A DNA stretch of 64,000 nt from a virus. Of this stretch, positions 50,601-58,940 are shown piece after piece; within the stretch, counting starts at the first letter, position 1; the number at the start of each line of letters is the position of its first letter. The stretch lies in IMG/VR virus record IMGVR_UViG_3300009129_001478, positions 33,632-97,631 of that record; one strand, 5' to 3'. The position numbers and the translations under genes are program-made. Below the pieces are notes generated by a model. It was not told the DNA's origin and ran no database searches. It worked only from the letters and a program-made list of their open reading frames with translations.

Positions 50601-53153
50601 GGCACTTCAGGCGGAACTACTCCAGCCTGGCGGTCAATTCTTAGACCTTTCTTTGCGCCAGGGATCATGTATAACTCAATCAAATCCGGACTTGCAGTGG
50701 ATTATCCCATCAGGAGGTCTGGAAGAAACGCTGATCAATATTTCCCCCTTGGTGCCGCGACCTTTGACAGTCTTAGGGGTTGTTTAAGCGGAGCTTTAGA
50801 TAGTTCCACTACTGAGGCTGGTACTATTCCCGGCAACTCTAGACGAAATAAGACAGATTTAGAGTGGGCAACCTCAACAGAGGTAGATAAATTCTTCTGG
50901 GCAGACAGGCTGCCATTTGAAACAATTCTTGATCCTGCTGCCGCACTGGAAGATGGGTTTGAAAAGCCTACCGTTCTGTCGGACATTAACCAACTTTTAT
51001 ACCTAGACGTTAGTGGCTCTATTACAACCAAGGGGCTGGATGATACTCTTTATAAAAAGGCAGTCTCCAATTTCTTAGCAAATGTACCCAAATTCTTCCT
51101 GAGCAAAAAAGAAAACAAGTTTGGCTCAGATGGGTACTTGACTAAATTTGTGGCACAGTTTGGAAAACCAGCATCAGCCGAGGGTGAAGTTTCCACCCCG
51201 GTCAGGACAGTGGGTGTCCAAAAAGATGTCGCCTATATGATGGAAATTGGACTGATGAAGACAGATGAATTCAATTTTTATAGCAACCCATATGCTTTTG
51301 GTGTCCCTACTGCTACTGGTTCTGCGGGGTGGGATACTCTGACTGCCAATCAAGTACCAAAGCCCCTGTCGTGGCCACGCCATCGCGGCGAATTTGCTCC
51401 ATTTACACCACCTCATTATTATGGCCCTTCTTTGGTTCGTATCACGTTTATGCCAGAAGGCGACAGAGAGGAATATACACTAGATGAAATTATTAACAAT
51501 GATCGGGGAGAGGTTTTTGTTCAATTCTTGAATGCGAGTGGTAGTTTTTATGATTTCACATCTGGGTCATTTGTTGACCGAGACGGCGCTGCAACCTCCA
51601 CTACGGCTACTCCTGACTATGGCTGGAACCGTGCATGGCAAAACCGAATGGACTTGGATGCCTCTATAAGTATTAACAATGAGTTTCCCACCGATCATGG
51701 AGGATTGTATAAATCTACTGACCCCAATAAGTGGGTCATCATGCCTAAGTGGGAATGCCCAACCTTAGACTTCCCAGACCGGTCAGGACCAGCAGACCAA
51801 TATGCACTTTCATCGTCAGTGTCCACAGGATTATATACTTCTTCGGCGCAGGGGATGTGGCACCAATATGGTGTGATGCCCCAGACTAACCAGGGATCAT
51901 ATTTGTATATTAAAGACATTCCCACTGGAGAACTAGAAGAATATGATTTAGTGGCAATTGCCAGCACAGTGGGCGTGAATACAGAGAGAACATATAAATA
52001 TGTGAAGAAGGTACCTGATTTTGTTTTAGAAACAAATAGATCAGTGCAGTCTTTAGCAGACTTATGTGGCTTTGATCCTGAAGAAATCATCAGATCCGGA
52101 TTTGATATGTCTAAGGCTAAACGCCTAGGAGAACTTGCAGTTGATGACGAAAAGAGTATTTCTGAAGCGATCCTAGCACTGCCTTTCTATATTGATCCAA
52201 AATTAAATAAACCCAGACTAATAACTCTCCAGGCACCTGCTGACAAACTCGGGCCTAAAATTAAGCAGTTTAGGAAGCAATTTACCAAGTTCTCGTTGCC
52301 TCCTGTTTTGGCAAGAAAGCTTTTAGGTATGATCCCACAGGGATATCCCACTATTCCTGATTTTATTAATCCTTTTGGTGGAGATGATTATGATTCCATC
52401 TTGGATGGAGAGGAAATGGCAGAAACCCCTGTGGTTTATCTAATGGAACACAAAGTTTCTTTAACAAGGCAGGATTTATCCGATATTTGGCAAGGGATTA
52501 TGCCGGAACTTTCAACTAATTTCAAACAGAGTGTTTCGGCTATAGACCATTATATGCCCGGCGACAATGTAGAAGAAGATCCCACTCGCTTCCCAGAAGT
52601 AATGAGGGAGCAGCTAAATTTAGATATGCCTCGCGACGGTCATCCAAGATATGATTTATTGGATATTGCAAAACACCCAGATCGTCTAGGGTTCTTTCCC
52701 GATATTAAATGGCTTGTTTTCAAAGTCAAGGAGCGAGGCATTCCCTCTTATACACAAATGGTTGTAGAAGAAGTTGAGGGAGATAAGGCATTTACCTATG
52801 ATAGTGTCCGGCAAATGTTCATAAATGAGGGGATGGACCAGAGAACCGCTTCGCGACTCCTCGCCGATAGGGACAACTTTTCTAAGAGTATTTATATACT
52901 CAAACATCATCTATCTGACCCAACCTATAATTGGCCATATGATTACTGCTCAGTACTTGAATTGGGTAAAATAAACACCAAGATAGGCTTCCGTCCGGAA
53001 CTTAAGACAGAGATGGAGGAATATGAAAACGAAGGAAGGTTTAGGACCAGAGAATTAGAGAGAGCAGTTGAAGAAACAAGAACGGGCTCCGGAGTGATTC
53101 CCTCGCCAGGGTTAGACCTGCGCCAAGGACTGTCACAAAACCGCCCAGAGTGA
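47280..53153 (+). CDS. giant virion protein, in-frame continuation of the upstream frame
   Basis: The frame is open from 47196, right after the TAG; the first possible start is TTG 47280 with no Shine-Dalgarno site, and the first ATG is 47367 inside module C. 1957 residues from 47280. Holds the rest of module C, then a NQTIFTDRFAAPGS segment with NALPFRNM (a pattern I recall from single large virion proteins of marine phages), module D (about 174-317), a divergent module E (about 789-923), and long beta-rich domains. Likely a tail or baseplate-attached protein. Expression probably depends on readthrough, a reversion, or a non-standard start. Confidence 0.7.
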   Translation: MTAATRSSTQIDRSAIGNANDFATEIKASMDLAVAAGLLKCTVSDVENDANGNPRMITLTSAITGQKGNQPVAGTFITGGGGELICNPAGNDPAAGNGTLAFTGGDDAVRTNQTIFTDRFAAPGSKQDSKQQFRDVNSDQFSPNNALPFRNMAVRQPYHKDLTEHSLFGGVVGVATGSAVLITDSAPIAADDGKTIVLTNFDDTTVTLTMTAATTSATQISRAASGNADLFAIAIKASLDLAFADGTLKSRVSAVENDANGNPRMITLTSKVAGTRGNKSVYGTLITGGGGEVICNPAGNDPGLGNGTLTFLGGTDKPSVHKTPMNRVNQLLIDTTFPTTTVITGSTFDNGYVTRALPAADRSQWTSYISGSDNASVYGQYVALRSRYPANISFVTQSLNSVSSWDSALVFDLAYTKKFKWSKNRDFVPWKQISNGTSPYAKFYTQKNTYNILPQEIETVQDGTGLSMISYADGSRGTLPTTARQVTDRKGNTSNYYYSVSLREAPITSRYKPLIHQIKTPLGTPAKTLGEKITVSMKYSYGNELMGFANRELNRQLDGGLKFSYGKIKRPYEILRDQFVPPTPRVVNGADLIKVFSYPETIYPKEIYTYFSGSRARLSFINDFWRSDIAVASYNVGAFTSYVNLRSEENKLAYNRQLSRVQGNFVTSQGYAVQASEQTPYNSLDASHPIGTGNGSGSMWPLDSYLYSDSTGSLVTILTASAPVVFADAATMPCGELMMTHYGTINDKVTNVSFRDGTASYVAANINSAQYVYNIPVTTFTAYATPAVPANASITAVETVPSILDGKTIIITTTTTAVTFTFDQTKLPSSALLRVNATSYFIGCSGVSTTNDVINAIYTSVSLCKSNAEIDVTPVNPGAVGAVMQIVADVPGVAMNGQAITGTGISGGQCTQIAFSGGAAGGVAFSGELPEPRAPGAAYTRPAWTAGRDRRYVDGPRRGQIAQSVYPFYGSYEEYVSDIRLVGKDHTILPEFRISEHVEQYKNEGALFAVISASLEITGSNTSNFDGTNPSFYERFAQTDDIEFLEDFMPTDEGDRNFIFNNYPRHFELESEAIVKLLPYSGFYPVDRTLDIASLFRTTYSPNAVFTGTSGGTTPAWRSILRPFFAPGIMYNSIKSGLAVDYPIRRSGRNADQYFPLGAATFDSLRGCLSGALDSSTTEAGTIPGNSRRNKTDLEWATSTEVDKFFWADRLPFETILDPAAALEDGFEKPTVLSDINQLLYLDVSGSITTKGLDDTLYKKAVSNFLANVPKFFLSKKENKFGSDGYLTKFVAQFGKPASAEGEVSTPVRTVGVQKDVAYMMEIGLMKTDEFNFYSNPYAFGVPTATGSAGWDTLTANQVPKPLSWPRHRGEFAPFTPPHYYGPSLVRITFMPEGDREEYTLDEIINNDRGEVFVQFLNASGSFYDFTSGSFVDRDGAATSTTATPDYGWNRAWQNRMDLDASISINNEFPTDHGGLYKSTDPNKWVIMPKWECPTLDFPDRSGPADQYALSSSVSTGLYTSSAQGMWHQYGVMPQTNQGSYLYIKDIPTGELEEYDLVAIASTVGVNTERTYKYVKKVPDFVLETNRSVQSLADLCGFDPEEIIRSGFDMSKAKRLGELAVDDEKSISEAILALPFYIDPKLNKPRLITLQAPADKLGPKIKQFRKQFTKFSLPPVLARKLLGMIPQGYPTIPDFINPFGGDDYDSILDGEEMAETPVVYLMEHKVSLTRQDLSDIWQGIMPELSTNFKQSVSAIDHYMPGDNVEEDPTRFPEVMREQLNLDMPRDGHPRYDLLDIAKHPDRLGFFPDIKWLVFKVKERGIPSYTQMVVEEVEGDKAFTYDSVRQMFINEGMDQRTASRLLADRDNFSKSIYILKHHLSDPTYNWPYDYCSVLELGKINTKIGFRPELKTEMEEYENEGRFRTRELERAVEETRTGSGVIPSPGLDLRQGLSQNRPE
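47800..48230 (+). repeat. repeat module copy D
   Basis: Opens TGSAVLITDSAPIAADDGKT and closes GNGTLTFLGGTD; more diverged than A-C, with SRAASGNADLFAIAIKASL replacing the core helix. Confidence 0.82.
49645..50048 (+). repeat. divergent repeat module copy E
   Basis: Same order of elements (ILDGKTIIITTTT, a helix with NDVINAIYTSV, then MQIVAD and a Gly-rich end QIAFSGGAAGG), but little base-level identity to copies A-D. Recognised by pattern only. Confidence 0.6.
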
Positions 53154-53163
53154 TACTTAAGAT

Positions 53164-54054
53164 ATGGTTAAGTTTTTTGATCAAAAACAAGAAGTCATCC
53201 AAATAGAGTTGACACCCTATGGAAGACAGAAGCTTTCAGATGGAAAGTTTAGTCCCTCATATTATGCCTTTTATGACACAGGGATCCTATATGACGGCTC
53301 TCATGGCGGTATAACTGAAACACAGAATCAAATAGTTGAAAGGATAAAAAATTCAACTCCAAGGTCGCGACCCGTAACTAAATTTACATCATCTGTGCGC
53401 CCTGTGATCTCTATAGCGAGCGCCAATTATAAAAACTATTTTGACCAACATGAGCCATATTGTGCAACTTATAATAGATTTCTTGGCAAAAATAATCTTT
53501 TTTCCGATTTTGCTCCATCGTGGGATATACGGGTCACAGCCACTAGTGATGTTAGGTTAAATGAACATCCCACATATGAGGCAAATAACACGTTGCCGGT
53601 TGTTTCGGCATCATTGGATATTTCTTATTCGGTTCAGAGGAGTGGGTCTTCTACTCTCTATTCTCTGGAGGAGGACGAACAAATAACCTTAGACGTGCAA
53701 GAACTAAATACAGTTTTTAGTGTCAATGGAAATTATGATCTTGAGGTATTCAAAATAGATGAACAAGGAGAAATGGAAGCCTTATCCTTTATTAATACGA
53801 GGTCTTCCAATGCTGAAAATCTTAGAGACCAAACAACACCAGCAGTTTTGACCCAAACTATTCGGGGCAATAACGAGTCTATACTGGCAGGATTTCCAAC
53901 CTTGGACAACACTTATGTAGAGTATTATTTTGATATTCTTTTAGACCAAGAGGTTCCTGGGGTAGAGATGCCTTCCAACTCAACCATATACAAGGTCAAT
54001 ACCGAGAGAAATCCCGGCAACATTTGTAAGGTTGTTACCAACGAGACTTTGTAA
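53164..54054 (+). CDS. virion structural protein, 296 aa
   Basis: The N-terminus VKFFDQKQEVIQIELTPYG followed by RQKLSDGKFSPSYYAFYD is a pattern I recall from tail-associated proteins of large marine phages. Beta-rich later part. Ten bases after the giant gene. Likely part of the tail fibre or baseplate periphery. Confidence 0.72.
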   Translation: MVKFFDQKQEVIQIELTPYGRQKLSDGKFSPSYYAFYDTGILYDGSHGGITETQNQIVERIKNSTPRSRPVTKFTSSVRPVISIASANYKNYFDQHEPYCATYNRFLGKNNLFSDFAPSWDIRVTATSDVRLNEHPTYEANNTLPVVSASLDISYSVQRSGSSTLYSLEEDEQITLDVQELNTVFSVNGNYDLEVFKIDEQGEMEALSFINTRSSNAENLRDQTTPAVLTQTIRGNNESILAGFPTLDNTYVEYYFDILLDQEVPGVEMPSNSTIYKVNTERNPGNICKVVTNETL

Positions 54055-54068
54055 CCATAGGATAAGAA

Positions 54069-57000
54069 ATGCTATTACGATCAATTAAGAGTTTAGATTT
54101 TGGGTCCATCACTTTAGAGGTGAGCAGAAAAGAAGAAGATCCAAACGCCGTCAAAAGAATGGGTATTGTTAATACTTCTTTTGTGCAGGCTGCCTCTAGA
54201 ATCGCAGAAATGGATCAAGAATTAGAGGATCTAAGGATTAGAGTAGTAGCATCGTATAGTAAAAAATCATCACAACTTATAGATTTCACAACCCAGCGTA
54301 CCAACGAGTACCTACTCATGGACGAGTCAAATAGGGAATTCGGATTAAACTATCCCGCTGACCAATACATCAATTTTTTACGAGACAGTCTGGGTAATGC
54401 CAGCTATGTTCTAAATGAATCACAGCCAGTATCCCCATATTCTACCAAAAGATCACTGGTCCCAGAAATGTTTAGAAATAGATTTTCTAGCTCCAATACT
54501 CTAGACGGAACTGTATATTATGATGTTCCCCTAACACAAATCATGCCCCGAAACGAAGATGGGGAGATTATTCGGCGTTCTGCTGTGGGGACAAATGTGG
54601 CCACTATAGAAGGAGGATCATCTCAGCTTCTCACCAGCAATATAGGTCCGGGTGATGAGCCACCTGTTATGGAGGGACCTCAAGAAAATCGCGAGAACCC
54701 TGGCATGATCCAAGGACGACCGGGCGCACAATTAGAGGATGGGAGAGATTGGAGCGAGGTACATATCGCACTTGTTTCACGAGTAAGCACTCAGAATTTA
54801 CAGCGAGTCTATTTAGAGCCTATCGTTTTTGATTTGTCCGGTCTGACCGAGGGTGATCTAGATCAGCTAACATTCTATATGTTTATCTACGACTCCCAGT
54901 TCGCCGACGAGGGTGACAATTTTGAATTACCTGAGATTTCGTTGGTTACAGGGATGAGCCCTTCGCGAACCGCAACTGTCATTGGGGATAGATATTCCTG
55001 GCCAAGGATTACTCAGGCGCACCCATACAGAGGGCCAGGACCCCATCTTCGAAATGGTAATTATCGCGACGCAACAATCTCAATTGCCCCCCAGGCAACA
55101 ATCTTTCAGCGCATAGACCTAAGTCCCCAAGATGTTGTCATTGAGAGGGTAAATTCTATGTTTGATAGAGTTTATGGCTCTTTGTCCAGAACTATTCTAG
55201 ACGACAAGCCAGAAATAAAGAAGATCATCAAAAAGGACAACTTCTTTTCAGATTTGTGGATTTCTAAGGATAGTGACGAAAATAATCGCTTTATGTTTGC
55301 TTTTGATATAGAATCTTGTTTAGCTAAAAATAGCTATTTCCCATTTTTATACAGAAGTAAGAAAATATCTAACCAGTTGATCAACGGGATAGGTCTGATG
55401 AGAGGTCCAGACTCTGATCCTTCTAGAGTGTTCCAAATGAATGTAATTCGCCGCTTTGTATCCAAAGATGCATCACAGCCCATCAATGATTTGGGAACAT
55501 CGGGTAGAGCAGTAGAAACTGGACCGAATTCAACCTTCCCAGAAAAAGTTGTAGGGGAAGCGACTCCTGTAGAGGATATTTTCCTCACTCCGGAAAGAAC
55601 AGATACAAGAAGCAATAAGATTATATTTTTTGAAGGGAAAGACCAATTTTCAATATTCCAAAAATATGGCGGCAACAAAGGCGCTCAAATAAATGCAAAT
55701 TTCATTTATGGTGCTGAATATGTGGTTTATGATGCCGCTCCAATTTTTATGAGAAATATGATCCTATATCTTATGGAGAGGAAATCTATGGTCGCAGACA
55801 TTTTTGCCACTATCGTAAATTCTGTCCCAACTCCCAGAGGATATACGGGCGGTGTAGTGAATGATGGCAGAGATCTTTACAATCCAAAAAGACGCACCCT
55901 AAACGTACCTCTAAATAACATCAAGGGCAAAGTAGGCGGAAGAGTCCAAATGTTTGACCGGGCCCTTATTGTAGCCGCGGCAGAATACCAGCAACTGCTA
56001 GATGATTTGAATCCTTTCGCATTTGAAAACGCCAGAGTAAATGTTGCTGAGCTTTATCGCGATGAATTTACCAAGAACGGCGGACTTATTGATCCGCTAG
56101 TGATCAAGGACTTAGAGAAGCTAATGGATGTGGGTATTCAACTAATCTATAGAAAGCTGACAGAGATATTCCCAAATGACCCTCTCGGTCGTGGGCTAGC
56201 ACTTGATGAGGACTCAAAACTTCAGCGCAGAGGATTTTGCCAGCGTAAATTACCTTTAATTCAGGATAAAATTTTCTTTAACCAGCCAGTTCCGAAAGGA
56301 AAAGATTTGGGATATGGCACAGATTATGTCTTTGACCGCGAAAACAATAGAGGGCAGTTCGGACTTTCCAGAATTTCCCTAACAGAATATGAAGACCGCG
56401 TAAGATCAGAGTTTTCAAAATATTTCCAATCAGTTAACGAAGCGCCACTGGCACCCGTGGATTCTTATCTCTCTCCTGCCTACGCTTATATGACTTCACG
56501 AGTTATTCGTGTCCCTGAACGTAAGACCATGAATGTTCTTGCTGATTCCGCCAACAACTCTGGCATCACGGTGGTTCGCTATAATTTGAATAGATACGCT
56601 CAATTGTTTGCTGATATAGCAAACATGAGGTTTTTCATAGAAAATCGTCGTGTCAACCCAATGCCGGAAGATGATAATCCACAGCAGCCTAAGAACAATA
56701 TTCTTTATGATTCTGTCTTACAGGCACTAGAAGAACAACATTGTGTAGAGTTTAGTTCAACGCCAACACCTCAGTATAATCCCCCAAAGGTCATGACTGG
56801 AGAGTTTCCTCCCACAACAGAGGATGGCTCTTTTGTAGCGGGGTCATATATTTTTAGGAACGGACCTTTGGCTATTCCAAGCTTGATTGGCGGCGCTAAC
56901 AATACCGATCCCGCTGTTTTAACTTATCTAAGTAGTTCTGATGCATCACTCGCAAATACTTCTGAGGCTCAACAAAAGGGACAAATGGATAAAGATAGAG

Positions 57001-57926
57001 CGAGACGGGCGCTCATTGAGCGTCCAATCAAATTACCATTTGCAATTTTGGGCGAATTGACCGTTGACAGCGATATTGACTTACGGTTTAGGTACGAAGA
57101 TATACGCTTCAACTCTTTAAAAGAATTTCTCCACGCAACACATATTGAAGATAATAGTCTAAGATCTGTTCTCCAAGATACTTTTGTTTCCGGGCTACCT
57201 AATCAGGTCAAGAGTGCGATTATCGTTGCAGCCACCACACACCGGAATCGTTTTGGTAATGAAACAGTGCAGTTTGATGCTTGTCGTCCACTTTTATCAG
57301 ACAAAGATCCCGGCAACTCAACTCGCGAAGAGAATATGCTCATAAGCTTCTCTGAGAACTCACCTGATGAGCCTCCATTTCCATTCACTTACGATCCCAT
57401 GAAGATCTATGCTAAGTTCCTAACTTTCTGGATAAACTATAAACAAATAGCCATGATAGAATATTTGGACGGGTTCAACAACCTAACCCAAGAAGAAGAT
57501 TTTTCAACAGATGTTTTAACGGTGAGTAGTATTGATAATGTTCGGGTAGATAAAACAAAACTACCCGAGTGGCAACTCGTTTCTCAGGAAATCATGGCCG
57601 AGGCAGTCAAAGATGGGCAAAGCTTATTATGTCGTGTTAGACTTATGTCTCCACTTGACTACATTAAAATACTGAGCGGATATAAACAACCAGTCTTAGA
57701 TGTGGTTCAGGAATATTTTGAGCGCAAGGAGTCACTAGAGTTGCCAATGTATAATAAATACTTTTTGCTCGGACCACAAGAAGAAGTGGAACAACCGCGA
57801 GAAGATCCACCAGAAAAATATCCAGACTGGTATTTTGATGAAGCCACGGTACGAGGTGTAGAAACCGTACAGACGGATATCCCACTCTATGGATTTGTTG
57901 GGTCTAGTTATGGGGAGTCCAAGTAG
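54069..57926 (+). CDS. large virion structural protein, 1285 aa
   Basis: ATG after a GGAT element. Starts with LLRSIKSLDFGSITLEVSR. Mixed, beta-rich with several helical segments; no enzymatic motif. Ends in TAG (57924-57926) and is in frame with the next gene two codons later. Part of the tail cluster; function unknown. Confidence 0.75.
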   Translation: MLLRSIKSLDFGSITLEVSRKEEDPNAVKRMGIVNTSFVQAASRIAEMDQELEDLRIRVVASYSKKSSQLIDFTTQRTNEYLLMDESNREFGLNYPADQYINFLRDSLGNASYVLNESQPVSPYSTKRSLVPEMFRNRFSSSNTLDGTVYYDVPLTQIMPRNEDGEIIRRSAVGTNVATIEGGSSQLLTSNIGPGDEPPVMEGPQENRENPGMIQGRPGAQLEDGRDWSEVHIALVSRVSTQNLQRVYLEPIVFDLSGLTEGDLDQLTFYMFIYDSQFADEGDNFELPEISLVTGMSPSRTATVIGDRYSWPRITQAHPYRGPGPHLRNGNYRDATISIAPQATIFQRIDLSPQDVVIERVNSMFDRVYGSLSRTILDDKPEIKKIIKKDNFFSDLWISKDSDENNRFMFAFDIESCLAKNSYFPFLYRSKKISNQLINGIGLMRGPDSDPSRVFQMNVIRRFVSKDASQPINDLGTSGRAVETGPNSTFPEKVVGEATPVEDIFLTPERTDTRSNKIIFFEGKDQFSIFQKYGGNKGAQINANFIYGAEYVVYDAAPIFMRNMILYLMERKSMVADIFATIVNSVPTPRGYTGGVVNDGRDLYNPKRRTLNVPLNNIKGKVGGRVQMFDRALIVAAAEYQQLLDDLNPFAFENARVNVAELYRDEFTKNGGLIDPLVIKDLEKLMDVGIQLIYRKLTEIFPNDPLGRGLALDEDSKLQRRGFCQRKLPLIQDKIFFNQPVPKGKDLGYGTDYVFDRENNRGQFGLSRISLTEYEDRVRSEFSKYFQSVNEAPLAPVDSYLSPAYAYMTSRVIRVPERKTMNVLADSANNSGITVVRYNLNRYAQLFADIANMRFFIENRRVNPMPEDDNPQQPKNNILYDSVLQALEEQHCVEFSSTPTPQYNPPKVMTGEFPPTTEDGSFVAGSYIFRNGPLAIPSLIGGANNTDPAVLTYLSSSDASLANTSEAQQKGQMDKDRARRALIERPIKLPFAILGELTVDSDIDLRFRYEDIRFNSLKEFLHATHIEDNSLRSVLQDTFVSGLPNQVKSAIIVAATTHRNRFGNETVQFDACRPLLSDKDPGNSTREENMLISFSENSPDEPPFPFTYDPMKIYAKFLTFWINYKQIAMIEYLDGFNNLTQEEDFSTDVLTVSSIDNVRVDKTKLPEWQLVSQEIMAEAVKDGQSLLCRVRLMSPLDYIKILSGYKQPVLDVVQEYFERKESLELPMYNKYFLLGPQEEVEQPREDPPEKYPDWYFDEATVRGVETVQTDIPLYGFVGSSYGESK

Positions 57927-57929
57927 AAA

Positions 57930-58841
57930 ATGTCTTTCAAGAGAAAAATAAATGTTGCAACACCTGGCAATGCCCGCGATCCTCTTCGGAGGTTTTATAA
58001 TCGCAAGGGATATATAAAACCCCTTCGCGAAGATCCTTCCCTGGAAGCATCGGCTGAAGATCATGGGAGCAAAGTCCGCTGGTCTTTGGGGGGCTGGGAA
58101 CAAAATTTAGATTTACCTAAACTCGCGACCCAAAAACAAATGGACGATTGGCTTTCTGCCTATAAACAGGACACCACCGCCCAGAGACATGGTTGGCTTG
58201 AAGAGATTCGTTCAAACGATTATCTTTCTGGTGACGGGATGGGAGGAATTATTAGCCTGCCCAATGTTTTTTCCAAGCTGAGGATTGACAGCCTGGATCG
58301 CATATTGAGAGAGTCTGGGGATCTAATTAGTGCCCGACTCTCTTCTATGGACGTGTTTCATGCCGGCGAGCCCACAGAAGAAGCTGTCAGTTTTTATAGC
58401 TCCATTCTTGCCACTGCAAAAATAGACGCGCCCTTGTATGTACATGCTGCCAATATGCTCATGCCCGACCAGAGGAGGTCCGAATTTCAGTCCAATATTA
58501 TAGAGCTTGAAACAGAGGTTGCCGCACAACAGCGTAGACTTGAAGCTGCCCAAGATGATATAGCCGAGTCCCTTGATCGCGACCAGACGGTATCCCAAGC
58601 ACGCTATGATTTTGTCGCAAGTTTAGAGCGCAGAATTACAGAACTAGAGAGAGAAATTGCAGCAAACCGATCGCAAATTGCTGCGATAAACCCCCAAGCT
58701 TTTCCGACTTTGGATGTGTCTTTTAGGTTTGGTACACTTTATTTATATGCTGGATTAGGTGCGGAAATCTTAGCAGACAAAATAGCTCTTTATAATGCAG
58801 TTAGGAACGTTCTAGGCACTGAAACAATCTTGAACTTTTAA
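57930..58841 (+). CDS. virion protein with central coiled coil, 303 aa, ending at an in-frame TAA
   Basis: Starts two codons after the previous TAG, in the same frame, with a weak GGGGAG element 12 bases upstream. A coiled coil at about residues 185-250 (LETEVAAQQRRLEAAQDDIAE, then LERRITELEREIAANRS) is followed by a beta part. The TAA at 58839-58841 is followed immediately by a long open stretch in the same frame. Confidence 0.68.
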   Translation: MSFKRKINVATPGNARDPLRRFYNRKGYIKPLREDPSLEASAEDHGSKVRWSLGGWEQNLDLPKLATQKQMDDWLSAYKQDTTAQRHGWLEEIRSNDYLSGDGMGGIISLPNVFSKLRIDSLDRILRESGDLISARLSSMDVFHAGEPTEEAVSFYSSILATAKIDAPLYVHAANMLMPDQRRSEFQSNIIELETEVAAQQRRLEAAQDDIAESLDRDQTVSQARYDFVASLERRITELEREIAANRSQIAAINPQAFPTLDVSFRFGTLYLYAGLGAEILADKIALYNAVRNVLGTETILNF

Positions 58842-58940
58842 CATTTTACTCCGGAACATAAACGCACAACATATGAAGCCGTCAAATTCACAATAGAAAC
58901 ACCATATGTCACAAGAACCGAGATCTACCCCTTTCTAGAG